A stretch of DNA of 64,000 bases from an uncultured Roseovarius sp. (lineage in GTDB: Bacteria > Pseudomonadota > Alphaproteobacteria > Rhodobacterales > Rhodobacteraceae), in contig NZ_CANLER010000007.1 of the NCBI RefSeq assembly GCF_947489715.1, positions 215,949 to 279,948 on the forward strand, written 5' to 3'. Below the pieces are notes generated by a model that saw only the letters and a program-made list of their open reading frames with translations, was not told the DNA's origin and made no database searches. The stretch's first letter is position 1. Each line of letters opens with the position of its first letter. The position numbers were made by a program, and so were the translations under genes. Positions 8,217 to 16,756 of the stretch are shown piece by piece.

Positions 8217-8978
8217 ATGCAACAAGGTCAGATTCATCCAAACAGCTCTTTGACGCTTGGAAGCGAGATCGTGCTTTCCGAGCTCTGCTATGGCGTGGAT
8301 GGTCGGGATATTCTGAAGAATGTATCTTTTCGCACCGAGGATATGCGGGTGGGAATCGTCGGCAGAAACGGGTCGGGCAAATCAACGCTGGCGCGGCTGT
8401 TGGCGGGGCTCATATCGCCTGTATCGGGAAACGTACGGATCAACGGCAACGACCTTGCCAAGGATCGTAAAACGGCCCTGAACGAAATCGGAATTCTGTT
8501 TCAGAACCCGGATCATCAGATCATTTTTCCGACAGTTCTGGAGGAAGTCTCCTTTGGTCTGACCCAACAGGGAATGTCCGGTGAACAGGCCGAAGACGCG
8601 GCGCGCGCGACGTTGGAAAGGTTCGGGAAATCGCATTGGGCCGAAGCGAGCATTGCCGGGCTTTCACAAGGCCAGAAGCACCTTGTCTGTCTGATGGCCG
8701 TGGCCGCGATGGCGCCGCGTGTCCTGATTCTGGACGAGCCATTTGCCGGATTGGATATCCCCACCAAACTACAATTGCGCCGGTATCTTGAGCAATATAG
8801 CGGCACACTTGTGCACATCACCCATGATCCCGATGACTTGCACGGATATCAATGCCTTGTGTGGCTGGATAAGGGGATGGTGGTGCAAAAGGGAGCCGAC
8901 ACCGAGGTTCTGGATGCCTATGTCGGTGCGATGAAACAACTGGGAGAGCAAGATGATATCTCTGACCTCTCCGATTAG
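8217..8978 (+). CDS. bioM: BioM, ATPase of the biotin ECF transporter
   Basis: The 253-residue ABC ATPase has Walker A GRNGSGKST (about 51-59), a Q-loop region (LFQNPDHQ), the signature LSQGQ and Walker B VLILDEPFAGLD. The QNPDxQ and LSQGQ forms are typical of energy-coupling-factor ATPases. Being followed by BioN and BioY identifies it as BioM, which drives biotin import at the inner membrane. It overlaps bioN by 26 bp. The ATG at 8217 has only a weak ribosome binding site, so initiation is uncertain by a few codons. Confidence 0.92.
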   Translation: MQQGQIHPNSSLTLGSEIVLSELCYGVDGRDILKNVSFRTEDMRVGIVGRNGSGKSTLARLLAGLISPVSGNVRINGNDLAKDRKTALNEIGILFQNPDHQIIFPTVLEEVSFGLTQQGMSGEQAEDAARATLERFGKSHWAEASIAGLSQGQKHLVCLMAVAAMAPRVLILDEPFAGLDIPTKLQLRRYLEQYSGTLVHITHDPDDLHGYQCLVWLDKGMVVQKGADTEVLDAYVGAMKQLGEQDDISDLSD

Positions 8979-9567
8979 AACCCGGGCGCATGATTGGCCG
9001 GCAGGGGTGAAATTCGCAGGCTTATGTGTTGCGACGCTGGCGCTTTTCTTCATCGAGGATGTCGCCGTGAACCTGGCGATTTTCGCGGCTGTGATGATGC
9101 TTTACGTGTTGCCGGGCGCAGTTTTTTTCCTGGCCGGACTGCGTCAGTTGCGGATTTTGTGGCCCTTCATCCTTGTGGTGCTGGTCTGGCATATCTGGGT
9201 TGGGGAGGCCGAGGCCGGGCTGGTGATCGTCCTGCGATTATCTTCAGCCGTGGCATTGGCGAACCTTGTCACCATGACCACGCGGTTGACGGACATGATT
9301 GGCGTTGTGCGCCGTATCTGCGCCCCTCTGACGTGGTTCGGACTGCGCACCAATGTTCTGGAATTGGCAATTGCGCTGGTCATTCGGTTGACACCGGTGC
9401 TGTTGATAAAGGGGCGGCAATTGTCGGAATCCTGGCGCGCAAGATCACATCGGCGATCAACATGGCGCATCATATTGCCGTTCACAATACTGGCTCTGGA
9501 CGATGCCGATCATGTTGCCGAAGCGTTGCGTGCGCGGGGCGGATTTAACACTAAGGAGACTAGCTAG
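8953..9567 (+). CDS. bioN: BioN, transmembrane coupling protein of the biotin ECF transporter
   Basis: The 204-residue membrane protein has about five hydrophobic segments and two Ala-Arg-containing coupling motifs (ARSHRR near 160 and ALRARGG near the C-terminus) of the kind that contact the ATPase in ECF T components. GGGAG precedes the ATG. It overlaps bioM by 26 bp and ends directly before bioY, so the three are translationally linked. Confidence 0.9.
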   Translation: MISLTSPIRTRAHDWPAGVKFAGLCVATLALFFIEDVAVNLAIFAAVMMLYVLPGAVFFLAGLRQLRILWPFILVVLVWHIWVGEAEAGLVIVLRLSSAVALANLVTMTTRLTDMIGVVRRICAPLTWFGLRTNVLELAIALVIRLTPVLLIKGRQLSESWRARSHRRSTWRIILPFTILALDDADHVAEALRARGGFNTKETS

Positions 9568-10122
9568 ATGGAAAAGAACGTGGCCCTTATTGCCCTTTTT
9601 GCCGCGTTGATCGCGGCGCTTGGGTTGATCCCCAAGATCACGCTGGCTTTTGGCGTGCCGATTACGGCGCAAAGCCTGGGTGTGATGTTATGCGGGACCG
9701 TTCTGGGATCAAAGCGCGGGGGATTGGCGGTCTCGCTGTTTCTTTTGCTGGTCGCGATCGGTCTGCCGTTGCTGTCGGGGGGACGTGGCGGCCTGGGCGT
9801 TTTTGTTTCACCCTCGGTCGGGTTCCTGATCGGCTGGCCCATCGCTGCCTTCGTGACCGGACTGATCGTCGAGAAGTGGCGCAAGGTGAACCTGGCCCTG
9901 GTGGCGGGTATAGCCTCGGTGATCGGGGGGATCATGGTCATGTATGTGTTCGGGATCGTGGGCCTGTCGATCTTTCTGGAAAAAACACTGGTCGAATCCG
10001 CAGCACTGGTTGCGGTGTTCGTGCCGGGTGACATCTTGAAAGCGGCGATCGCGGGGATGCTGACATCGGCCTTGGCGAAGGCACGGCCCGCAAGCGTCTT
10101 GTCACGGGCCGATGTCGTCTGA
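9568..10122 (+). CDS. bioY: BioY, biotin-binding S component
   Basis: The 184-residue, six-helix membrane protein has the BioY pattern: TLAFGVPITAQSLGVMLCG near residue 30 and the GRGGLGVFVSPSVGFLIGWP segment typical of biotin-binding S components. AAGGAG lies shortly before the ATG. It binds biotin and works with BioM and BioN. Its end overlaps the nitroreductase start by 11 bp. No biotin synthesis genes are in the window, so uptake may be the main biotin source, but that cannot be settled here. Confidence 0.93.
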   Translation: MEKNVALIALFAALIAALGLIPKITLAFGVPITAQSLGVMLCGTVLGSKRGGLAVSLFLLLVAIGLPLLSGGRGGLGVFVSPSVGFLIGWPIAAFVTGLIVEKWRKVNLALVAGIASVIGGIMVMYVFGIVGLSIFLEKTLVESAALVAVFVPGDILKAAIAGMLTSALAKARPASVLSRADVV

Positions 10123-10798
10123 GTTTGCAGAACTGATTGCCGGACGGCGATCCATCCGCGCGTTCACGGATGCCCCGGTGGATCGTGGCGCGATAGAAGA
10201 AATGTGCCGGGCGGCGCGGCGCGCGCCCAGCGGGGCCAATCTTCAACCCGGTCGCTTCCATGTTCTGACGGGCGGGGCGTTGAAATCGCTGAAACACGCG
10301 CTTGGCAAGGCCGTCGAGGAGGGCGTGCCCTTTGACCGGGAGTACAGCTATTTCCCATCGGCCATGTCGCCCGAGTTGAAATCACGTCAACGCGCAGCCG
10401 GGTATGCCCTTTATGAGGCCCTGGGGATTGCGCGGCGAGATGTTGAGGGGCGCAAACGCCAGTTTGACAGGAATTATGCTTTTTTTGGCGCTCCTGTCGG
10501 CGTGGTCGTTACCATTGACAGGGATATGGGCAAGGGCTGTTTCATGGACCTTGGTATGGCGTTGATGTCGTTTCTGCTGTCGGCAGAGGATCAGGGTTTC
10601 GGCGCGACGGGTATCGGTGCACTGGCCAATTACGGAACGGTTGTTCACCGCCATCTGGGCTTGCCAGAAACCGAACTGGTGGTGTGTGGTATCGCCATCG
10701 GCGTGACCGATCAAAGCGCGCCGGTGAACCATTTCAGAACTGAGCGTCTGGCGTTGGAAGAATTCACCTCTTTCAGCGGCTTTGCGGAAGACCCTTGA
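10112..10798 (+). CDS. Nitroreductase-family flavoprotein
   Basis: The 228-residue protein has the FMN-dependent nitroreductase opening (RRSIRAFTDAPVD, then RRAPSGANLQPGRF) and the C-terminal GIAIGVTD segment. Members reduce nitro compounds, quinones or enones with NAD(P)H. It overlaps bioY by 11 bp and so is probably co-transcribed with the biotin transporter, but no link to biotin metabolism is established. It ends 8 bp from the convergent thiolase gene. Confidence 0.8.
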   Translation: MSSEFAELIAGRRSIRAFTDAPVDRGAIEEMCRAARRAPSGANLQPGRFHVLTGGALKSLKHALGKAVEEGVPFDREYSYFPSAMSPELKSRQRAAGYALYEALGIARRDVEGRKRQFDRNYAFFGAPVGVVVTIDRDMGKGCFMDLGMALMSFLLSAEDQGFGATGIGALANYGTVVHRHLGLPETELVVCGIAIGVTDQSAPVNHFRTERLALEEFTSFSGFAEDP

Positions 10799-10806
10799 CG
10801 TAGCGC

Positions 10807-11919
10807 CTACAGTTTTCGGGCAAGCAGTGCTGACCCCAATCCGCCCGCTGCTGCAATAGCTACAAGACCGCAGCCCGGATTGCGACAAAGCTGATGATAG
10901 AGGCTGACAGCCAGGATCGCGCCGGACGCGCCGATGGGATGGCCACGGGCGAGTGAGCCGCCATGCGGATTGACGATCTGGCGCGGTATCCTTACGCCTT
11001 GCTGGCAGGCGATTGCCTGAATGGCAAATGCTTCCATGATCTCGGCGGTGATCAGGTTTTCAGGCGTCATCCCGGTCTGGGCAAGCACCTTTTCAATAGC
11101 AGTGACAGGGGCCAGCCCGGGGCAGGCGGGATCGCCGCCAAGTGTCTGCCCGGCAAGTAGTTCGACCTTGGGTGCGGTGACGTGCCGAGCGATCTTTTCT
11201 GAGACGATGATGGCAAAAGCGGCAGCGTCGGCGGCCACGGCCATGTTGGCCGAGGTGACGGATCCATGCACGGTCTTGGCTTTGCTGCAATGGCGCGGGG
11301 TCAGGTTTCGCGTGAACGTGTCTGTGTTCAACCCCGAAATCTTTACGATTTCCGCCGCCTTGATTTCGGGTGCAGTGGCGATCGCTTTGCGATGGCTATC
11401 AATCGCCCATTCATCCTGTTTAGCCTGATCAATATGCAACATTTCAGACAGCCGATGCGCCGCGGTGGCCATGTCAGGGTCACGATCAGCCCAAGGCGTG
11501 AAGGCGGCCTGCTCGTAAGGTTGCGGATCAGAGCCGTCTGCAAAAGTACGATACCGCAAGGGCCGCCTTGAATAGCTTTCGACCCCACCAGCGATCACGA
11601 TGTCATGTTGGCCGGATTTTATCATCGCATCAGCAATCAGAAGCGCATCGAGCCCACCGACACATTGCCGGTCAACCGAAAGCCCCGCGACCGTTTGCGG
11701 AAGCTCAGCGGCCAGGGCAACAACACGCGCAGGATTGCCGCCCGCGCCGAGGGCGTTTGAAACAATGATCTCGTCCACCTGACTTTTCGCCAGACTGGCA
11801 TCGTGCAGGGCTTGCGTGACCACTGGTGCCGCCAGATCATGCAGCGACAGGTCCGCCAGCCGCCCGTTTCTGGGGGCAACGGCACTGCGCCGTGCCGCAA
11901 TGATGAAGCTGCGGGTCAT
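10807..11919 (-). CDS. Thiolase-family protein lacking the second catalytic Cys
   Basis: The 370-residue protein has the thiolase nucleophile loop (VDRQCVGGLDAL, Cys near 87) and NPHGGSLARGHPIGASGA with the catalytic His. The C-terminal motif that normally reads C-x-G-G-G reads AIAAAGGLG, so the proton-shuttling Cys appears to be Ala. That resembles the YhfS-type thiolase-like proteins associated with biotin regulons in Bacillus. It overlaps the upstream acyl-CoA ligase gene by 4 bp (ATGA). Ordinary acetyl-CoA acetyltransferase activity is doubtful. Confidence 0.78.
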   Translation of the reverse strand: MTRSFIIAARRSAVAPRNGRLADLSLHDLAAPVVTQALHDASLAKSQVDEIIVSNALGAGGNPARVVALAAELPQTVAGLSVDRQCVGGLDALLIADAMIKSGQHDIVIAGGVESYSRRPLRYRTFADGSDPQPYEQAAFTPWADRDPDMATAAHRLSEMLHIDQAKQDEWAIDSHRKAIATAPEIKAAEIVKISGLNTDTFTRNLTPRHCSKAKTVHGSVTSANMAVAADAAAFAIIVSEKIARHVTAPKVELLAGQTLGGDPACPGLAPVTAIEKVLAQTGMTPENLITAEIMEAFAIQAIACQQGVRIPRQIVNPHGGSLARGHPIGASGAILAVSLYHQLCRNPGCGLVAIAAAGGLGSALLARKL

Positions 11920-13100
11920 GGCGTTGACCCCAATAGCTGTTGCAAGGTTTGAAGGTCAGGTTTTCCTGCTGCGAGCAGGGGGATCTTGTCCAGAAAGATG
12001 AAACGATGCGGGACCGCAGGTGCGCCCAACGCGTCGCGGCATCTTTGCCGAAGCTGTTTTTCCATACCTTCAAATGCCCGACCTTCGATGGCGCACAAGA
12101 TTTTATGGCCACGTTTTTCGTCCGGTAGCCCCAAGGCCGCGCAAAGCGTTATTTGTGGCAAAGCCATAAGGGATTTCTCGATTTCTTCGGGAAAGACATT
12201 GGTGTCCGATACCGTCACCATCCGATTCTTCCGGCCTCTCAGGAATAGATGGCCATTCGCGTCCAGATAGCCCATTTCGCCGATGCTCAGGTATTTTCCG
12301 TCCCATTGAGTTTCTGTGGTCCCAGCGCCTTCGTATCCTTCAAAGAGATACGGGCTGGTAACCCAGATTTCACCGGTCTCACCGGGCTGTGCGAGCATGT
12401 TATTGCGGATTTCCAGGGTGACGCCGGGATAGGGGCGACCCACGGACCCATCGGGAGTATCTCTGTCCGTGATCGAGATAAAGCTGGTCTCGCTGGCGCC
12501 GAAAAATTCACGAATGGCGGCATTGGGGAAAAGCTCGGCCAGGTGTTGGCGATGTGTGCCCTCCAGCTTGCCACCACCAGAGAAGATGTGGCGAACTTCG
12601 GGCAGGCTTGTCAGCCCCAGTGCCCCTGCGCCGCGCATCAGAAGGTGCAACTGCGAGGGTGTGGCGTAGATAACAGTGACCTGATTTTCGATCATCCTGT
12701 TGATCTGATTTTTGGGCGAAAGGCTGGACAGCATCAAGATGTCGGCGCCGATATGAAACGCCTCTAACGTGGCATAAAGGGAGAGCGAATGGCCCAGATG
12801 TCCAATCGTGGCATAGGTGTCGCCGGGACCAAGCGCGAAATCTTGACGGTTGATGTAAAAACTTTTCACCCAGCTTTCTGGACGCCGCCGTATCGTTTTT
12901 GCCTGTCCGCTTGTCCCGGATGTTTCGCAAAAAAGCATTTGTTCGTTGGTTTTCTTGGTACGAATTGGGTTCTGCTTTGACTGTTGCGCAAGAATTGAAC
13001 TGCCAGTTTGAAGACCGTTCACAAGAACATCGACACCCGCGACCCCGGGCGAGAGGACAGTGCTATTTTCATGGATATTGAAATGTTGTGATGTCAGCAT
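11916..13100 (-). CDS. Short acyl-CoA ligase (AMP-binding family)
   Basis: The 394-residue adenylate-forming enzyme has the P-loop ETSGTSGQAKTI (near 60-71), an adenine-binding FFGASETSF, a GEMGYLDANGHLFLRGRKNRM core and a C-terminal AAGKPD carrying the adenylation Lys. About 80-100 residues of the usual N-terminal region are missing, so the protein is unusually short; the start is supported only by position, since the ribosome binding site is weak. It lies 12 bp after the enolase-superfamily gene and overlaps the thiolase. In Bacillus a comparable ligase (YhfT), thiolase (YhfS) and BioY (YhfU) form a biotin-regulated operon, so a fatty-acid or pimelate-type substrate is possible. Confidence 0.75.
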   Translation of the reverse strand: MLTSQHFNIHENSTVLSPGVAGVDVLVNGLQTGSSILAQQSKQNPIRTKKTNEQMLFCETSGTSGQAKTIRRRPESWVKSFYINRQDFALGPGDTYATIGHLGHSLSLYATLEAFHIGADILMLSSLSPKNQINRMIENQVTVIYATPSQLHLLMRGAGALGLTSLPEVRHIFSGGGKLEGTHRQHLAELFPNAAIREFFGASETSFISITDRDTPDGSVGRPYPGVTLEIRNNMLAQPGETGEIWVTSPYLFEGYEGAGTTETQWDGKYLSIGEMGYLDANGHLFLRGRKNRMVTVSDTNVFPEEIEKSLMALPQITLCAALGLPDEKRGHKILCAIEGRAFEGMEKQLRQRCRDALGAPAVPHRFIFLDKIPLLAAGKPDLQTLQQLLGSTP

Positions 13101-13112
13101 TCTACGTTCTTA

Positions 13113-14252
13113 CTACAGAATACGAGTGCCGTATTTCCGGACCGTATCTTCATTCAATGTCAGGCCCAGACCGGGGTCACGGTTCAGGGTCAGCCAGCCA
13201 TCGGTTATGGTGGGCGGATTTTCAAAGAGTTCCGCCTGAAGCGGATCACGCTCGGGATCGGTGAAGGCTTCGACGAAACAGCCTGCGGGCGTAGAGGCGA
13301 CCAAGGGCGCGTGGATGAAGCAATCATGGTGGGGCGTCACCTCGACATGGTGTAGCTCGCACATCGCTGCCATTTTGCGCCCTTCGGTGAAGCCGCCAAA
13401 CATGGTCACGTCGAATTGAAGGATCTGTATCGCCTGTTCTTCCAGCATGGCCCGGCATCCATACATGGTCAGTTCGCTTTCACCGCCGGATAGCGGAATG
13501 TTGGTGCGCTGCGACAGTAACTTGAGCTGGCGTCTGTCATCGGCCCATCGCAACGGTTCTTCAAGCCAGCGGGGCTTCAGCGGCGCCAGCAGCTTGACCG
13601 CCTCGGTCGCGGTTTCCAGGTCCCAGGCGCGGTTCACGTCGACCATAAGATCCTTGTCAAAGCCGATGACCTCGCGGATCACCTCAAGCCGTTTGATGTC
13701 TTCTTTGAGGCTCATTCCTCCGACCTTGGCTTTGAAACCCAGATGGCCCTGGGCCTTAAGCTTTTGCATTTCATCACGCAATTCAGCCAAATCCTTGCCG
13801 TCGCGATAATAGGCGCAGGTGACGTAGCAGGGCACCTCATCGCGATAGCCACCGAACATCTGGTATAGCGGCAGGCCCGCCATCTTGCCCATGATGTCCC
13901 AACAGGCCACATCAATCGCTGACGAAATACGCACCAGCGCCTCTCGACCCCAGCCACGTTCAGTCGCGTAGCGGGTCGAGGTCAGGGCGAAGAGTTTTTC
14001 ATAAAGACGTTCCGGCGCAAGCGGGCTTTCCCCGATAATCAAGTCCGCAATCCCGTTTTTGAACACGTCGACGATCGGCTGGGCATTGGTGTAGCTGGTG
14101 GCCAACCCAAAGCCTTCGACGCCGTCGCTTGTGGTCAGGCGAACCAGAATTTCATTTGCAGTGGGCACGATGAAATGGCTGACCCAATGGGGGCGGTCGA
14201 TTTCGGGGCCGCGCAGCAGAAAGACATCCAGGGCAGAGATGGTCGTCGTCAT
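13113..14252 (-). CDS. Enolase-superfamily (mandelate racemase / muconate lactonising) enzyme
   Basis: The 379-residue protein has the expected capping and barrel domains. Visible signatures are FKAKVGG (K-x-K base), the metal-ligand set VDVNRAW, WLEEPL and GGESE, and TPHHDCF carrying the opposite-face His. Family members are racemases, cycloisomerases or sugar-acid dehydratases using Mg2+. The start at 14252 is chosen because GGGGA lies 7 nt upstream; a longer frame exists to 14375. It diverges from the DctB-like kinase of a TRAP transporter locus, which would fit a sugar-acid or dicarboxylate substrate, but the 12-bp spacing also puts it in line with the ligase-thiolase pair. Confidence 0.82.
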   Translation of the reverse strand: MTTTISALDVFLLRGPEIDRPHWVSHFIVPTANEILVRLTTSDGVEGFGLATSYTNAQPIVDVFKNGIADLIIGESPLAPERLYEKLFALTSTRYATERGWGREALVRISSAIDVACWDIMGKMAGLPLYQMFGGYRDEVPCYVTCAYYRDGKDLAELRDEMQKLKAQGHLGFKAKVGGMSLKEDIKRLEVIREVIGFDKDLMVDVNRAWDLETATEAVKLLAPLKPRWLEEPLRWADDRRQLKLLSQRTNIPLSGGESELTMYGCRAMLEEQAIQILQFDVTMFGGFTEGRKMAAMCELHHVEVTPHHDCFIHAPLVASTPAGCFVEAFTDPERDPLQAELFENPPTITDGWLTLNRDPGLGLTLNEDTVRKYGTRIL

Positions 14253-14381
14253 GGTGTGATCCCCAGTGCAAGGTAGGATGGATTTCATATCAGCATCTGA
14301 AGTATCCGCCAGCCCCGGTGAAAACCGCAATAAAAAATCCGGCGCACGGCATCGCCGTCGAAACACCATTTCCATTGATCC

Positions 14382-16001
14382 GTGGCTTGGATAACAAGGG
14401 GAATGCTTCGTCGCCCGTTTTTCGTTGCCGGCCTTGTGTTCGGACTAACCAGCGTCATAACCGCATCCTGGTTCTATTGGGATCTAGGGCGAACAACTGC
14501 TGATGCACACCTGCGTGCGCACGAAAACCTGACCCGTTCTGCGCAGGAACTTGAATTTGAAATCAATCGTCACAGGGTAGAAGCCGGTATTCTGAGCCGC
14601 ACAGGAGAGGCGAAATTGCTTGTCGGGGGCCAGGCCGAAGCGGATAGCACGATGTCATGGCTGAGGCAGAATTTCGGGCTGACTACGGCTGAAACGCTGG
14701 CCTTGTTCCGATTTGACGGTGGACAGCATGTGGAACTTGGACTTTTCGGGGCAAAATTGCCGGACGACATTCTTCGGGACATGTTGCTGACAGCGCGGCA
14801 GGGGCGTTTGGGGCGTGGCTGGTTTCTGACCAATACCGAACCCACCTATGCCTTCGCGTCACCGATTTTTCGTGCCGACCGCGTGGCAGGCGCTTTGGTT
14901 CTGGCAGTGGATCTGGGGCGCATCCGTGACATCTGGAGCCTCGATCAATCACAACTGTCTCTGGTCGGTGCCGAGGGTAATACGGTGTTTTCCAACAGCG
15001 CATGGGTCAGCAGTGAGACCAATGCCAGTGATCTGCTGCTGGACAAAAAGATGCCGCTGTTTCGGTGGCAACTTTTCCTGCGCAAATCCTTGCAGGCAGA
15101 ACTTTGGCTGGTCGCGCAACGGACGGCGCTGGTCTTTTTTTCGGTCCTTATACTCTTTAGTGCTGCAGTCTTCGCGGCCTTTCGCCGACAACATCTGATT
15201 GTGGAGCTTGAGCGTGAGCAGCAGCAAGGGATTGAGTTGGACCGGCTGGTGCAGAAACGAACCGCGGAATTGGGTGAGGCGCAGGCGGCACTGATGCAAA
15301 AGGAAAGACTGGCACGGTTCGGGATGACATATCCTGCGATCAGCCACGAAATTGCACAGCCGCTGACCGCGCTGAAGGCGTATACCGAGAATGGTTTGAA
15401 GCTGTTGGAAAAGGAACGGTCTGCCGAGGCGGGTAAGAATTTTCTGGCGATCCTGGATCTGACTAAGCGGATGAATCGAACCGTTGCCAACCTTCGCGCT
15501 TTTGCGCAGGGTGACCATGCGGACACCCGTGCTGTTGATGTTAGAAACACAATCGGTCGCGTAATTAAAGAGGCCGGGCAATCGGCGAGTTCCGGAGGCG
15601 CCAGCCTGGCCGAGATTGTCACGATACACGCCGACCCGGATGTCGAATATCTGGCCGTTGCTGGTGACGTCCGCGCCCATCAGGTGATGCTTAACCTCCT
15701 GCAAAATGCATATCGCGCGGTCGAAGAGCAGCAAGATCCGCGAATTGATGTGCACCTGACCGCCGAGACAGAGAAGATCATCGTTGATGTCATAGACAAT
15801 GGGCCGGGGATTCCGCCTGAAATGACCGAGGATATTTTTGAAAGTTTTGTCACCACGCGAAACCAGACCGGGCTTGGGCTGGGACTGTCGATTTCCCGGG
15901 CGTTCGTGGCGCTGATGGGGGGCACGCTGGATGTTGTTCCCTCATCGCGCCCAGAGGAAGGGGCGCATTTCCGGCTGACGCTGAAACGGTGGGTAGAATG
16001 A
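14382..16001 (+). CDS. DctB-like sensor histidine kinase
   Basis: The 539-residue kinase has an N-terminal membrane helix (about 10-30), a periplasmic sensor domain of about 220 residues, a second helix (about 245-268), a short coiled region, the H-box ISHEIAQPLTALKAY, the N-box LLQNAYRAV, and the ATP-binding G boxes DNGPGIPP and GLGLGLSIS. This matches the C4-dicarboxylate sensor family of TRAP loci. It overlaps its response regulator by 4 bp. The start is uncertain: GTG 14382 has no clear ribosome binding site and ATG 14403 has one almost touching it. Confidence 0.85.
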   Translation: MAWITRGMLRRPFFVAGLVFGLTSVITASWFYWDLGRTTADAHLRAHENLTRSAQELEFEINRHRVEAGILSRTGEAKLLVGGQAEADSTMSWLRQNFGLTTAETLALFRFDGGQHVELGLFGAKLPDDILRDMLLTARQGRLGRGWFLTNTEPTYAFASPIFRADRVAGALVLAVDLGRIRDIWSLDQSQLSLVGAEGNTVFSNSAWVSSETNASDLLLDKKMPLFRWQLFLRKSLQAELWLVAQRTALVFFSVLILFSAAVFAAFRRQHLIVELEREQQQGIELDRLVQKRTAELGEAQAALMQKERLARFGMTYPAISHEIAQPLTALKAYTENGLKLLEKERSAEAGKNFLAILDLTKRMNRTVANLRAFAQGDHADTRAVDVRNTIGRVIKEAGQSASSGGASLAEIVTIHADPDVEYLAVAGDVRAHQVMLNLLQNAYRAVEEQQDPRIDVHLTAETEKIIVDVIDNGPGIPPEMTEDIFESFVTTRNQTGLGLGLSISRAFVALMGGTLDVVPSSRPEEGAHFRLTLKRWVE

Positions 16002-16579
16002 CGCCGAATATTTATCTGATCGAAGATGATTTTGATGTGCGCACGGCGCTGACACAGGCCTTCGAGCTTGAGGATCATCGGGTTGCTGCCTTTGCCTCTG
16101 CTGAGGCATGCCTGCCCAAGATACCGCAGCACGCTGAAGCGGTGGTTGTGACGGATGTACGTTTGCCCAAGGCGGATGGCGAGGAAGTACTGAAGCTTGT
16201 GCAGACCTTTGACCCGGATCTGCCGGTCATCCTGATCACCGGGCATGGAGACGTACCCATGGCGGTGCGGTGCCTGAAATTCGGTGCCTTCGACTTTTTT
16301 GAAAAGCCGCTTGATGCGATGGCGCTTGTCACGTCGGTTCGCAATGCGTTGAAGCAGCGCCGCCTGATCTTGCTGACTCGTCAGTTGGCCACGGATCTGG
16401 AAATGGAAGACAAGCCATTGTCAGAACAGGTCAACGACTTTGAAAAGCTTGTGCTGGAGCGGGCGTTGAAGCTGCACCGTGGGCGACTGACCGAAGTGAT
16501 GAACGCGCTCGACCTGCCGCGAAAAACGCTGAGCGACAAAATGGCAAAGCACGGGTTGAAACGGGAAAGCTTCACCTGA
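15998..16579 (+). CDS. Short response regulator: receiver plus Fis-type helix-turn-helix
   Basis: The 193-residue protein has a receiver domain (acidic pair Asp10-Asp11, phosphorylated Asp53 in VVVTDVRLP, LITGHG, and Lys in FFEKPLD), followed directly by a Fis-like helix-turn-helix (about 145-190; LTEVMNALDLPRKTLSDKM). DctD proteins normally have a central sigma54-activating AAA+ domain, which is absent. The architecture is therefore that of RegA/ActR-type regulators. The ATG overlaps the kinase stop by 4 bp, so the two are one system, and the following dctPQM genes are the obvious target. Confidence 0.85.
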   Translation: MTPNIYLIEDDFDVRTALTQAFELEDHRVAAFASAEACLPKIPQHAEAVVVTDVRLPKADGEEVLKLVQTFDPDLPVILITGHGDVPMAVRCLKFGAFDFFEKPLDAMALVTSVRNALKQRRLILLTRQLATDLEMEDKPLSEQVNDFEKLVLERALKLHRGRLTEVMNALDLPRKTLSDKMAKHGLKRESFT

Positions 16580-16702
16580 TGCACTGATTTTTGGGCGGAT
16601 TTCCACCAATTTTCGCGCTGCAATCCAAAAAAATAGCTGAATCTCTCGGAATTTCCCCTGAATCCCTTTGAACAAAAGCCAAAAGCACTGGCAGATTAAG
16701 TC

Positions 16703-16717
16703 AACGGATCATCCGTT
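16703..16717. promoter_or_regulatory. Palindrome upstream of dctP
   Basis: AACGGAT-C-ATCCGTT is a perfect 7-bp inverted repeat with a 1-bp centre, lying 40 bp before the dctP start codon. Position and symmetry fit an operator, most simply for the adjacent Fis-type response regulator. Confidence 0.45.
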
Positions 16718-16756
16718 CAACGACTGCAAAATTGCGAAGTGTTCAGGGAGGACATC

